A stretch of DNA of 64,000 bases from DASRWI01 sp035654655 (GCA_035654655.1 DASRWI010000043.1:150181-214180), one strand, 5' to 3'; shown: positions 35,046 to 43,683, numbered from the stretch's first letter. The notes: generated from the sequence alone by a model not told the origin. Translations and numbers: made by a program.

Positions 35046-35609
35046 ATGCAAAAAGCGCATGAAATAATTTTTGCCGGCTTCGGAGGACAAGGTGTTCTTT
35101 CGATGGGTCAAGTTATTGCTTATGCAGCAATGATTGAAAATAAAGAAGTTAGCTGGATGCCATCATATGGTCCTGAAATGAGGGGTGGTACTGCCAATTG
35201 TTTGGTTATAGTTTCTGATGCAAGAATAAGTTCTCCAATCGTATCAGTATTTGATACAGCTATTGTTCTTAATCAGCCTTCAATGGATAAGTTTGAATCA
35301 GCAGTTAAACCAGGCGGATTGTTGTTATATGAAAAAGCCAGCCTGGTAAACATACCGACAAGGACAGACATTGAAGTGTTTGGTGTTCCTGCAATTGAAG
35401 AAGCTGCAAAGCTTAACAAAAAACAGGTGGCTAATATGGTTATGTTAGGTTTCTTCTTAGAGAAAAGACCTTTAATACAACCTGAAAATATTCTTAAAGC
35501 TTTGAAAAAAGTTTTACCGGATAGACATCACCATCTTATACCTGTTAATGAACAGGCATTATTAGTTGGTAAACAATTAGCTCAGCAACAAGAAATAGTT
35601 TTAAATTAA
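35046..35609 (+). CDS. 2-oxoacid:ferredoxin oxidoreductase gamma subunit
   Basis: 187 residues. The N-terminal FAGFGGQGVLSMGQVIAYAA nucleotide-like loop and MPSYGPEMRGGTANCLVIVSD are the diagnostic motifs of the gamma domain, which binds CoA-related substrate surfaces. Completes the four-subunit enzyme. It lies 38 bases after the beta gene and 29 before the small helical gene. Confidence 0.92.
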   Translation: MQKAHEIIFAGFGGQGVLSMGQVIAYAAMIENKEVSWMPSYGPEMRGGTANCLVIVSDARISSPIVSVFDTAIVLNQPSMDKFESAVKPGGLLLYEKASLVNIPTRTDIEVFGVPAIEEAAKLNKKQVANMVMLGFFLEKRPLIQPENILKALKKVLPDRHHHLIPVNEQALLVGKQLAQQQEIVLN

Positions 35610-35638
35610 ATTTTTTCTTCTGTAGAAACGAGGTTAAT

Positions 35639-35911
35639 ATGAATAATGAACTAGATAAAAATTGTATACATGCTTGCAGAAATACCTGCGCTATGCTTAA
35701 CGAGGCTCTACGTAAAGAAACTTCATTAGTTAGATACTATGAAGGAATGATTGAAGAATGCAACTTCCCCGAAGTTAAAGGATTTATTCTTGACCTTGTT
35801 GAAGAAAGAAGAAAAGGTATTCTACGCATAATACAAAAGCTTAATGAAATCCATGCACGTTCACAAACAATGGATGGAATTTTTTCAAGCTTTAATAACA
35901 TTGACGGATAG
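35639..35911 (+). CDS. Small helical cysteine-bearing protein of the oxidoreductase operon
   Basis: 90 residues of no family I recognise. The N-terminus contains C9, C13 and C17 (CIHACRNTC, a CX3CX3C spacing that places the cysteines on one helix face), and a fourth cysteine is C41. The rest is strongly helical and charged (EERRKGILRIIQKLNEI), and there is no signal peptide. It follows the gamma subunit by 29 bases with a CGAGG site and precedes the operon terminator. The pattern could bind a metal or cluster, or be a ferritin-like two-helix fragment; this is inference. Confidence 0.75.
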   Translation: MNNELDKNCIHACRNTCAMLNEALRKETSLVRYYEGMIEECNFPEVKGFILDLVEERRKGILRIIQKLNEIHARSQTMDGIFSSFNNIDG

Positions 35912-35946
35912 ATTTTTACTCTCAATATTTATTTATTTATTCATCA

Positions 35947-35978
35947 AAAAGCCTTCCCTTTATTAAGAGAAGGCTTTT
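35947..35978 (+). terminator. Terminator of the oxidoreductase operon
   Basis: AAAAGCCTTC (35947-35956) pairs with GAAGGCTTTT (35969-35978), followed by G and a T-run. It lies 35 bases after the last gene of the operon. Confidence 0.88.
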
Positions 35979-36006
35979 GTTTTTTATAGCTAATTAAAGT
36001 TCAACT

Positions 36007-36068
36007 GTCATCCCGAGGGTAGTCATCCGCCTTAAGCGGTGGATTTTATGACGACCGTGGGGATCTCT
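36007..36068 (+). repeat. Dispersed palindromic repeat, TGTC...ATCTC family, copy 3
   Basis: It begins TGTCATCCCGAGG and ends GTGGGGATCTC; the terminal stem is ATCCC with GGGAT. An inner CCGCCTTAAGCGG stem is present. It faces copy 4 as a tail-to-tail pair. Confidence 0.75.
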
Positions 36069-36094
36069 GACATAGTGAAGTTAGAATGAAAATG

Positions 36095-36137
36095 AGATTG
36101 TGACCCCATTGGGGCAAGCTGCTATTCGCTTTGTCAG
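36095..36137 (-). repeat. Dispersed palindromic repeat, TGTC...ATCTC family, degenerate copy 4
   Basis: On the plus strand it reads GAGATTGTGACCCCATTGGGG and ends TTCGCTTTGTCAG. It is inverted relative to copy 3. The terminal pairing is imperfect but an inner CCCC/GGGG stem remains. Confidence 0.55.
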
Positions 36138-36153
36138 AGCCCTTTTTATCACA

Positions 36154-37005
36154 TCACAATAATATATAAGTAAATCCTAATTGCAATGTTTCCTTAGCTT
36201 GAGTCTTTGGTGATTGTTTCTTTTCATAAACAACAAGCCAGGTAAGATTAACATTTATATAACTATTTATCTTTGCAACAATTGCATTATCCCATCTTAC
36301 GTCCCAAACATCCATCGCCTTAAATGTTGTAAATAATCTTAAATTACTTTTAAAAAGCATATTCTCCATAATGTCATAAGCAAGACTTGATGAGGATTCA
36401 ATACCTGTTTCTATTTTTGTCTTCTCGACCTCTAAGGTACTCTTATCATCAGAATAAAAAGTAAATTTGTTTGTAAAGATTTCCTGTATAGCAACTCCAA
36501 GACGAGTGCTGAACTTTTCACTATGATCATAAGTAAAACCTAAGGACTGAGTTAGATAGCCTGGATCAAAAAAATCTGCAACTTTAACACTTGATGTATC
36601 AGTATATTGATAACCTGATGAGACTGCAGTTCTTAATGTATTACTAAAATAAGGGTCAACAGCCCAGGTTATGTTTTTTGATATTACACTTTCCAGATAA
36701 ATCTCGTTGTCTGTTGTTCTGTAATCATCTGTACCTAACTTAGTTCTGCCATATGCTAATTTTAAATCATTCTTAAAAGTCCAATCAGGGTTTTTGTATT
36801 TAGCGCCACCTGTACCAATAAAATTCCAGGCAAGAGCATCTTCCCCACCCTGTGTCCAATTTGAAAATGATGCCTGAGCTAAATTAATAGAAACAAGAGC
36901 TGCCGGTGTCCATCCATAATGAAGAGTATCGGTTTGAGAAAATATAGAAGTGTTTAATAAAATAACTAGAAAGATAACTGAAAAGAATGTAGAAATAATT
37001 TTCAT
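36154..37005 (-). CDS. DUF3078 outer-membrane protein
   Basis: 283 residues. A signal peptide (about 1-24) is followed by VSINLAQASFSNWTQGGEDALAW, the DUF3078 hallmark, and alternating beta strands to a C-terminal LQLGFTYILL. The family is predicted to form an outer-membrane barrel in Bacteroidetes-Chlorobi bacteria; its function is unknown. A Bacteroidetes-type -7 element, TATATTTG, lies at 37043-37050 on the minus strand. The gene is monocistronic. Confidence 0.85.
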   Translation of the reverse strand: MKIISTFFSVIFLVILLNTSIFSQTDTLHYGWTPAALVSINLAQASFSNWTQGGEDALAWNFIGTGGAKYKNPDWTFKNDLKLAYGRTKLGTDDYRTTDNEIYLESVISKNITWAVDPYFSNTLRTAVSSGYQYTDTSSVKVADFFDPGYLTQSLGFTYDHSEKFSTRLGVAIQEIFTNKFTFYSDDKSTLEVEKTKIETGIESSSSLAYDIMENMLFKSNLRLFTTFKAMDVWDVRWDNAIVAKINSYINVNLTWLVVYEKKQSPKTQAKETLQLGFTYILL

Positions 37006-37087
37006 TGTTAACTCCTTAAGTCTACTGAATAAATAATTTCTACAAATATAAAAAATTATTTAAATGAAAACTTTATATTTAAAATAA

Positions 37088-37111
37088 AAAAGCCCCACTT
37101 AAGGGGCTTTT
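37088..37111 (-). terminator. Terminator of the trmB-ASPIC operon
   Basis: AAAAGCCCC (37088-37096) pairs with GGGGCTTTT (37103-37111) around six bases; a T-run follows in the minus direction. It lies 20 bases after the stop at 37132. Confidence 0.88.
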
Positions 37112-37131
37112 AGAACGAGTGTGTATTTTAA

Positions 37132-39180
37132 TTATTTCATTAAAGTTAATTTTTTTGTTGCCGTGAAATTACCGGAAGTTATAGTATAGAAGTAAACTCC
37201 TGAATTTAAATCAGATAATTTTACATTTATATTATGGTTACCTGCACCTTTAACTTCATCCAATAATGTTTTTACTTCTTTTCCAAGCACATTATATAAC
37301 TTCAAAGTTACTCTTGATTCTTTTGGAATAGAAAAAGTAATATTTGTTGTTGGATTAAATGGATTAGGATAATTTTGATCTAAATTATAAGAATAATTTA
37401 TATTATTAACTTCAACTTTAATTTCTTTTTCTTCATAGGTACCATCGAAGTCAATTTGTTTTAATTTATAAGTGTACTTCCCATTAACAACCTTTTCATC
37501 AGTTATGCTATAATTTCTTGGTTCTGAAGTTGTACCATTTCCATTTACAGTTGCAATTAAATTCCAGCTGCCTGAATCTTTTTTCTTATAGACTTCGAAA
37601 GATTTATTATTCTTTTCTGTTGCAGTTGACCATCTAATTATAATGTTATCACTTTGCTGAGCTGCGGTAAATGAAGTTAACTCAACAGGAACAACAGTTT
37701 CATTTTCAAGTACTGTTTTAATTTGTCTTGCAGCCAAATTTTTATATTTATCTACAATGCCGCTTGGCCAGTAAATAAAAACAGAATCAACAACTGTTGA
37801 TGCACCTAAACCAAATACAGGATACAATGAACCTTGGCTATACTGCCCGGTATTACCTTGAAGTAATCTTGTTTGTTTTTTATTAGCCGCATAAAGGACT
37901 ACTCTGGTGCCAATTGCAGATTTATTTGAAGTAGATGAAACTAATCTGAACTTTATCCAATTATTTGTAGTATCATTATTTCTGAAGAATTGGTTCCATT
38001 TTGTAGCACTTCCTGTTGCAACATAAAGGTCAGGAGCACCATTATTATTATAGTCGCCCCAAGCTCCTCCAAAGCTGTTTTCCGAAGAAAGATTTATAGC
38101 TGATGTAGTAATTTTTGTAAAAGTACCATCTCCATTATTTTCATAAAGGAAGTTTGTTCTATAACTGCTTCTATTTGCTGACACATATAAATCAAGATTA
38201 CCATCATTATTAAAATCTGCCCAAGCACTTCCATAACAAGTATTCTGGTCAAGTGAAGGAACTGCAGTTGGAAGTTTTGTAAAAGTACCATCACCATTAT
38301 TTCTCCACAACATATTGTAATCACCATGGAAATAACTTGTAGGTATGAATACATCTAAGTCACCATCATTATCATAATCTCCCCAGGATGAACCAGTTGA
38401 TAATGTAGTATCAGTTACCAATTCACCTGATAAAATTTTTGTAAAAGTTCCATTACCATTATTCTTATATAATCTGTTTTGATTAGGAGGATAAGTTGTT
38501 GTATAATAATTAGCAACAAACATATCTTGTAATCCATCATTATCATAATCAACCCAGGTAGCTGCATATGATGCATCATTATCATTAACTATGTCGCCTG
38601 AAACTATTTTAGAAAATGAACCATCCCCATTATTATGATATAAATAATTGACTGTATCCCAATTTGCAACATAAAGGTCTAAGTACCCATCATTATCATA
38701 ATCATCCCAGGCTGCACCTAATGACCAACCGTAACCTTGAGTGACTATGCTATTTGTTACTTGAGTAAAAGTGCTATTTCCATTATTCTTAAATAAATAA
38801 TTAACGTGACTAACTCCGGAAACACTTGTGGTTATAAAAACATCCTGAAAGCCATCATTATCATAATCACCCCAGGTTGATGCCATACAAGTCGTGCTTA
38901 AATTCTGAAATCCTGCAAGAGAATCATATTCAAAAGTTCCATTACCTAAGTTTTTATATAATCTGCAGGGAGCACCATTATTAACAGCAAAAATGTCTTC
39001 AAGACCATCATTGTTGTAATCGCACCATGCTACGCCATAGGTAGAAAATTTATCATTTGCAAAAGAACCATCTAATATTCTTGTAAAATCTGCAACGTTA
39101 GGGTTTGCAAATTGTCCATAAGAAACTGCGGAGAATAAAATTACTGCAAGCAATAATTTATTAGTAAACCACTTAATCAT
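37132..39180 (-). CDS. T9SS-sorted FG-GAP/ASPIC-UnbV protein
   Basis: 682 residues. The signal peptide is MIKWFTNKLLLAVILFSAVSYGQ. It is followed by eight or so FG-GAP repeats of the form WGDYDNDGFQDVFITT (about 45-395) with calcium-loop DxDNDG cores. An ASPIC/UnbV module (SAIGTRVVLYAANKKQTR ... VFIYWPSG, about 415-475) comes next. Then the VELTSF...WSTATEKNNKSFEV linker and the T9SS tail (NYPNPFNPTTNITF ... LNSGVYFYTI). It is presumably a secreted carbohydrate- or protein-binding propeller. It lies 22 bases downstream of a TrmB regulator on the same strand, which suggests regulated expression. Confidence 0.87.
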   Translation of the reverse strand: MIKWFTNKLLLAVILFSAVSYGQFANPNVADFTRILDGSFANDKFSTYGVAWCDYNNDGLEDIFAVNNGAPCRLYKNLGNGTFEYDSLAGFQNLSTTCMASTWGDYDNDGFQDVFITTSVSGVSHVNYLFKNNGNSTFTQVTNSIVTQGYGWSLGAAWDDYDNDGYLDLYVANWDTVNYLYHNNGDGSFSKIVSGDIVNDNDASYAATWVDYDNDGLQDMFVANYYTTTYPPNQNRLYKNNGNGTFTKILSGELVTDTTLSTGSSWGDYDNDGDLDVFIPTSYFHGDYNMLWRNNGDGTFTKLPTAVPSLDQNTCYGSAWADFNNDGNLDLYVSANRSSYRTNFLYENNGDGTFTKITTSAINLSSENSFGGAWGDYNNNGAPDLYVATGSATKWNQFFRNNDTTNNWIKFRLVSSTSNKSAIGTRVVLYAANKKQTRLLQGNTGQYSQGSLYPVFGLGASTVVDSVFIYWPSGIVDKYKNLAARQIKTVLENETVVPVELTSFTAAQQSDNIIIRWSTATEKNNKSFEVYKKKDSGSWNLIATVNGNGTTSEPRNYSITDEKVVNGKYTYKLKQIDFDGTYEEKEIKVEVNNINYSYNLDQNYPNPFNPTTNITFSIPKESRVTLKLYNVLGKEVKTLLDEVKGAGNHNINVKLSDLNSGVYFYTITSGNFTATKKLTLMK

Positions 39181-39202
39181 TATAACCTCATTTTTATTTA
39201 AA

Positions 39203-40021
39203 TTATTTTTTCTTTAATGCGGACATCTTTTTAAAATCACAAGCCTGTGACCATAAATGTTCGAACAATATTTTACAGGCATTCGCAATAGCTACATGCT
39301 CTATGGAGATCATAGTTAATTTACTTTCATCATGACCTTCATTAAGAGCAAACATTACAGCAATATCATCAAACACAATCATTTTTATTGGAAGAGTTGG
39401 AAGCATCCTTGCCTGATGACCTGCTTTTACTAATTCTTTCGAACCTTCAATAAGCCATTCAAGATTTTCTACTTCATTGACCATATAAATTCCCCGGCTT
39501 TTACCTCCTCGTTTTAAAAAGTTAATTTCATAAATATTTTGTTCTCTAACTTTTTCAGGATTATCGCAGGAGTAAGGACCTTTATTGAAAGTAAGCAGTT
39601 CCTTCTTAGAACTTCTTAATAATGAAGTATATTTATGATGTATTAGATTTTTATCTTTTAAAATTTCTATATAGTCAGTTGGATCGCACGTTTCTCTTCC
39701 CTTTTGAAAAATTGGATTAAAGAAATCTGAAAGTTTTGTCATTACTTCTTTTTTATACTCAAGCTCTGTTCTCTCTTGTTCATAAAATTGTTCAAATACA
39801 ATCTTTGGTTCAACAGCAATATAATATTTGTTTCTTCCTATTTTCTTTTCAAAACAAATCCCTCTGTTGATCATTTTTGTTAAGACTTCATAAATCTTAG
39901 TTCTTGGTATATCAACAATTTCCTGTAATTCTGCTGCAGTATAATTGGTTTTCTTTAATAGAGTAGCATATACTTTAGCTTCTCTTTCACTTAAACCAAT
40001 TGAATGTAATTTCTCAAGCAT
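39203..40021 (-). CDS. TrmB-family transcriptional regulator
   Basis: 272 residues. An N-terminal winged helix (GLSEREAKVYATLLKKTNYTAAELQEIVDIPRTKIYEVLTKM, about 8-50, spelled here in parts of the family pattern) carries the TrmB signature. A coiled-coil linker follows, and then an effector-binding TrmB regulator domain (about 115-255). TrmB proteins usually sense sugars. Two palindromes sit immediately upstream of the start codon. The gene leads the transcript of the ASPIC/FG-GAP T9SS gene, an unusual partner for this regulator. Confidence 0.85.
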   Translation of the reverse strand: MLEKLHSIGLSEREAKVYATLLKKTNYTAAELQEIVDIPRTKIYEVLTKMINRGICFEKKIGRNKYYIAVEPKIVFEQFYEQERTELEYKKEVMTKLSDFFNPIFQKGRETCDPTDYIEILKDKNLIHHKYTSLLRSSKKELLTFNKGPYSCDNPEKVREQNIYEINFLKRGGKSRGIYMVNEVENLEWLIEGSKELVKAGHQARMLPTLPIKMIVFDDIAVMFALNEGHDESKLTMISIEHVAIANACKILFEHLWSQACDFKKMSALKKK

Positions 40022-40024
40022 TTT

Positions 40025-40066
40025 ATAACCCTCATATATGGTTATATTACCCTTGAATAGGGTAAT
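40025..40066. promoter_or_regulatory. Tandem palindromes upstream of trmB (putative operator)
   Basis: ATAACC (40025-40030) pairs with GGTTAT (40040-40045), and ATTACCCT (40046-40053) pairs with AGGGTAAT (40059-40066). The two repeats abut and begin four bases upstream of the trmB start codon on the minus strand. Their placement across the leader fits autoregulation; binding is inferred. Confidence 0.5.
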
Positions 40067-40147
40067 AAATATTTATCAAGGATAAAATATGGGATAAAAA
40101 ATTTAAATGCAAGAAAATTATTTTAATTCTGGATGGAAATTTGAAAA

Positions 40148-40178
40148 AAAAGGAGCATCTAATATTAGAGCTCCTTTT
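40148..40178 (-). terminator. Terminator after the small outer-membrane protein gene
   Basis: AAAAGGAGC (40148-40156) pairs with GCTCCTTTT (40170-40178) and the inner TCTAA/TTAGA continues the stem; an extended T-run follows leftward. It lies 24 bases past the stop at 40202. Confidence 0.85.
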
Positions 40179-40201
40179 CTAAATTTAATTAGAAAGTTAA
40201 T

Positions 40202-40789
40202 TTAGAATTCTATTAATAATCCCAAATTAACTGATAAGAAGTTTGCATCAACATTGTAACTTGAAATTGATTGAGCAACATTGTCTAATCTTTTAAGTTC
40301 ATACCCTAATAAATGATATCTTATATCTCCAAACATTCTATATCTATCAGATATTGGGAAAGTTAAACCTAAACCAAATTGACCGCCCACTTCTCCTGAT
40401 GATTCATCACCTAAATCTATACCTGTTAGATTTGTGCCTGAATATTCAATTGATGTATTATAATATCCTATTCCAGCTAATCCATAAAGAAAGTCTACAG
40501 GATAAACTAAAGCGGATAATAAAACCGGGACGGTAGTAACTGATACAAAATCACTGCCATAATCTTCACTACGGTAATTTACGCTCAATTCTGCTCCAAA
40601 AAATTTCATAAACTTTGCTCTTGCAACAAGACCACCCATAATACCACCATTATCTGCATCTACGGGATTAAACCAGGCTGCAGTAATACCAATTCCAAAT
40701 CGTGTATTTAAATCATTCCTGGTTTCATTCTTATATTGAGCAATACTTAAACCACTTATCAATAATATTAGTAACAATAACTTATTCAT
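40202..40789 (-). CDS. Small outer-membrane beta-barrel protein
   Basis: 195 residues. A signal peptide (MNKLLLLILLISGLSIAQ) is followed by alternating amphipathic strands, glycine-rich turns (GIMGGLVARAKFMKFFGAELSV) and a C-terminal LLIEF with terminal aromatic residue, as expected for an eight-stranded outer-membrane barrel (OmpX/OmpA-like fold). No specific family is recognised. It is monocistronic with its own terminator. Confidence 0.7.
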   Translation of the reverse strand: MNKLLLLILLISGLSIAQYKNETRNDLNTRFGIGITAAWFNPVDADNGGIMGGLVARAKFMKFFGAELSVNYRSEDYGSDFVSVTTVPVLLSALVYPVDFLYGLAGIGYYNTSIEYSGTNLTGIDLGDESSGEVGGQFGLGLTFPISDRYRMFGDIRYHLLGYELKRLDNVAQSISSYNVDANFLSVNLGLLIEF

Positions 40790-40969
40790 CTTTTCTCCAT
40801 TTTTATAAACATAATAACTGATAAAAATAATGCAAATAGCATGGTTAATTGTGAGTTAGTTTAAAATTACTGGTTTTTTCATTCGGACATTACTATCCAA
40901 TTAGAAAATCAATTAAAAAAGAGTTTCAAATCATAAATAGAGGAATTATTGTGATGTGAATAAAAAGAA

Positions 40970-40990
40970 AGGAGCAGTGTCAGTGCTCCT
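40970..40990 (-). terminator. Terminator after the peroxiredoxin gene
   Basis: AGGAGCA (40970-40976) pairs with TGCTCCT (40984-40990) around seven bases, followed leftward by a T-rich run. It lies 12 bases past the stop. Confidence 0.8.
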
Positions 40991-41001
40991 GAATTACTAT
41001 A

Positions 41002-41559
41002 TTAATTATTACTTAAAGTCATTTGACCTTTTTCCCAATTACAAGGGGTGAGTTCATCTGTTTGTAGTGCATCTAAAACTCTTAATACCTCTTTGACATT
41101 CCTTCCAACATCCAGATCATTAACGCATACCCATCTAATAATTCCTATTTGGTCAACAATAAAAGTTGCACGATAAGCCACTTTTTCATCATCAGTTAAT
41201 ATGCCTAATTCCTCAGCTAAAGATTTTGAAGTGTCAGCAATTAAAGGAAACTTTAATCCCTTTAAATCTCTATGATTCATTCTCCATGCTAAATGAACAT
41301 ATTCAGTATCAGTTGAGGCACCAACAAGCATAGCATTCCTTTCTCTAAAATCATCATAATGCTTGTTAAACTCAGCAATTTCAGTTGGACATATAAATGT
41401 AAAATCTTTTGGATACCAGAACATTACCATCCATTTATTTTTTTGAATATGCTCCTGAGTACTAAGTGTAGTAAATTCTTTTCCTGGTTCAATTGAAACA
41501 ACAGCTTTTTTTTCTACTATCGGAAACTGTGAACCGATATTAATCAAAGTTTTATTCAT
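41002..41559 (-). CDS. Peroxiredoxin, AhpC/TSA family
   Basis: 185 residues. The peroxidatic cysteine C57 lies in YPKDFTFICPTEIAEFN. A resolving cysteine candidate C173 lies in LTPCNW near the C-terminus, giving a typical two-cysteine AhpC arrangement. GASTDTEYVHLAWR and FPLIADTSKSLAEELGI are further family segments. It reduces hydrogen peroxide and organic peroxides with thiol electrons. No ahpF or thioredoxin reductase gene is adjacent. The gene is monocistronic. Confidence 0.9.
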   Translation of the reverse strand: MNKTLINIGSQFPIVEKKAVVSIEPGKEFTTLSTQEHIQKNKWMVMFWYPKDFTFICPTEIAEFNKHYDDFRERNAMLVGASTDTEYVHLAWRMNHRDLKGLKFPLIADTSKSLAEELGILTDDEKVAYRATFIVDQIGIIRWVCVNDLDVGRNVKEVLRVLDALQTDELTPCNWEKGQMTLSNN

Positions 41560-41774
41560 CTATCTTCCTATTTAATTTTTATAAACAAATTTAACACAGG
41601 TCACCACTATTTTTATGAGGCATTAATCAAATAACAAATAATTATGCAAAATATACGTACTTGTGTATGAAAATTTTTCCTATTTTGTAATTTCTTTAGG
41701 TCATTATTGACCAATTAAATAAACATTGTTATAACATTTATTTATAAATTAGAAAAGTATCCATGTTTAATACA

Positions 41775-41789
41775 TGGCATATAAATTGT
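41775..41789 (+). promoter_or_regulatory. TGGCAT-N5-TTG element ahead of DUF4382 gene 1
   Basis: TGGCATATAAATTGT lies 40 bases upstream of the ATG at 41830. It shares 13 of 15 positions with the elements at 32792 and 42819. Confidence 0.5.
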
Positions 41790-41829
41790 CTTAACAAAGG
41801 TGGATTATTTTATCAAATATGGAGAAAAA

Positions 41830-42609
41830 ATGAAAAAACTATTAGCATATTCAATTATGCTTATATTAACAACTTTTATGTTTGCTGCTTGTACAACTGA
41901 TGCAGGTAATGAAGGTCGAATAAAAATCAATATGGTGGATGCACCGGCTTCTTATGATGCTGTAATGATTGATGTTGTAAGAGTAGAAGTTCATAAAAGT
42001 GGAAGTGGTGAAGAAGATGGATGGATCGTTCTAAATGAAATCAATGCTCATTATGATCTTCTTCAATTAACTAATGGTGCAAGCGTAGTGCTTGGTGATA
42101 GACCACTTGAAGTTGGTAAATATACACAGATAAGATTAATCTTAGGTAATGACAACTATGTAATGGAAAACAATGTTAGACATAATTTAACAATCCCCAG
42201 TGGACAACAAACAGGTATTAAGTTAAATCATAATTTTGATATTGAAGCTGATAATCTTTATGAATTATACCTGGACTTCAATGCAGATAAATCAATTAAT
42301 ATTACAGGCACTGGTGAATATAAATTAAGTCCAGTAATTAGAGTTGAAGCTGTAGTTACTTCCGGTACAATATCAGGTAAAATTTTGCCTTTAGATGCTA
42401 ATGCGATAATATCGACAATAGTTGGCGCAGATATCGTTTCAACAACTCCGGATGCTGAGGGTAATTTCAAATTGATGGCATTACCACAAGGTACATATAC
42501 TGTTACAATTACTCCTTCCAATACAGCGTATGCACAGAAAATCATTAGCGATGTTGTTGTAACTCCTCAGACAAATACAGACTTAGGAACCTTAACCTTA
42601 ACACCATAA
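41830..42609 (+). CDS. DUF4382 lipoprotein, tandem copy 1
   Basis: 259 residues from the ATG at 41830, chosen because GGAG lies eight bases upstream and the chain then opens as a lipoprotein signal (MKKLLAYSIMLILTTFMFAAC with the lipid cysteine at residue 21). The DUF4382 domain (IKINMVDAPASYDAVMIDV ... RVEVHKSG, about 31-180) is followed by a carboxypeptidase-regulatory-like beta sandwich (GTISGKILP ... GTYTVTI). The function is unknown; DUF4382 proteins are outer- or inner-membrane lipoproteins. It is followed by its own terminator, and a paralogue lies downstream. Confidence 0.85.
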   Translation: MKKLLAYSIMLILTTFMFAACTTDAGNEGRIKINMVDAPASYDAVMIDVVRVEVHKSGSGEEDGWIVLNEINAHYDLLQLTNGASVVLGDRPLEVGKYTQIRLILGNDNYVMENNVRHNLTIPSGQQTGIKLNHNFDIEADNLYELYLDFNADKSINITGTGEYKLSPVIRVEAVVTSGTISGKILPLDANAIISTIVGADIVSTTPDAEGNFKLMALPQGTYTVTITPSNTAYAQKIISDVVVTPQTNTDLGTLTLTP

Positions 42610-42633
42610 TTTTTTTTAAGCCATAGTTATAAC

Positions 42634-42666
42634 AAAAACCGCATCAAAAAATTTGTTGCGGTTTTT
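42634..42666 (+). terminator. Terminator of DUF4382 gene 1
   Basis: AAAAACCGCA (42634-42643) pairs with TGCGGTTTTT (42657-42666), followed by more T residues. The sequence is almost identical to that after the second DUF4382 gene. Confidence 0.88.
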
Positions 42667-42818
42667 TTTTCTTATAATAAAACTCACTTTGAAAAATATA
42701 CTGAATAATTTTGAAATTATTTCCTAACCTTAAATAATTATAAAATCCTCTAACTACAAAAGTTAATATTTAGAACGTATTTCTCAAGAAAAATCACTCC
42801 GGTATTATAAGCTTCATA

Positions 42819-42833
42819 TGGCATATTACTTGT
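42819..42833 (+). promoter_or_regulatory. TGGCAT-N5-TTG element ahead of DUF4382 gene 2
   Basis: TGGCATATTACTTGT lies 42 bases upstream of the ATG at 42876, with the same spacing as the elements at 32792 and 41775. Confidence 0.5.
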
Positions 42834-42875
42834 TAAATGGCAATGTATGTTCCATTCATAAATGAGGAAGGAAAA

Positions 42876-43661
42876 ATGAAAAAGTCATTAGCGTACTCAT
42901 TAATACTTTTAGTTACTGCTTTTCTTATAGCCTCATGTTCAAATGCAACTGAACCTGGTAGTGAAGGAAGAATAAAAATTAATTTAGTTGATGCTCCTTC
43001 ATTATTAGATTCAGTTATAGTTGATGTTATTAGAGTAGAAGTTCATAAAAGCGGCAGCAGCGAAGAAAGCGGTTGGATAGTTGTCAATGAAGTAAATAAA
43101 AAATATGATTTACTTAAACTAACAAATGGTGCTTCTGTTATTTTGGGCGATGCTCCACTTGAAGCAGGAAGTTATTCACAAATAAGATTAGTACTGGGCA
43201 ATGATAATTATGTTAAAGATAATGGAATAAAACATACTTTAATAATTCCAAGTGGTCAACAATCTGGAATTAAATTAGATTACAGTTTTGTTATAGAACC
43301 TAATACTCCTTTAGAATTTTATTTAGATTTTGACGCAAATAAATCAATTAAGATAGTAGGTAATGGAGTATACAAATTAAATCCTGTTATAAGAGTTGAA
43401 ACTGCTTCCACGTCTGGCTCAATTTCAGGTATTGTCCTTCCTACTGAGGCTCATGCAAAAGTTTTTACAGTAGCAGGTACAGATACAATTGCTACATATC
43501 CTGATGCAACTGGTAAATTCAAGTTGGTAGCGATCCCTGCAGGTGTTTATACTGTTCATTTAAAACCTGATGTAGAATATTACCCTCCTGGAAATATCTA
43601 TGAAGTTGAAGTTTTCCCTTTAGCAAATACTGATATAGGAACAATAGAGTTAAACCCATAG
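42876..43661 (+). CDS. DUF4382 lipoprotein, tandem copy 2
   Basis: 261 residues from the ATG at 42876, which has a GAGGAAGG site and opens as a lipoprotein signal (MKKSLAYSLILLVTAFLIASC). It aligns with copy 1 over its whole length (both have VRVEVHKSGS and LTNGASVVLG-like segments). Copies differ mainly in the C-terminal sandwich (GSISGIVLPTEAHAKV). Promoter, ribosome site and terminator are duplicated with the gene, indicating tandem duplication of a complete transcription unit. Confidence 0.85.
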   Translation: MKKSLAYSLILLVTAFLIASCSNATEPGSEGRIKINLVDAPSLLDSVIVDVIRVEVHKSGSSEESGWIVVNEVNKKYDLLKLTNGASVILGDAPLEAGSYSQIRLVLGNDNYVKDNGIKHTLIIPSGQQSGIKLDYSFVIEPNTPLEFYLDFDANKSIKIVGNGVYKLNPVIRVETASTSGSISGIVLPTEAHAKVFTVAGTDTIATYPDATGKFKLVAIPAGVYTVHLKPDVEYYPPGNIYEVEVFPLANTDIGTIELNP

Positions 43662-43683
43662 GTTTTTCTCACCATAGTTGTAT

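Noticed and set aside
36001..36140. Possible CRISPR or small RNA gene between the oxidoreductase operon and DUF3078
   Set aside because: The repeats are two facing hairpins of a dispersed family, with no series of equal direct repeats and spacers.
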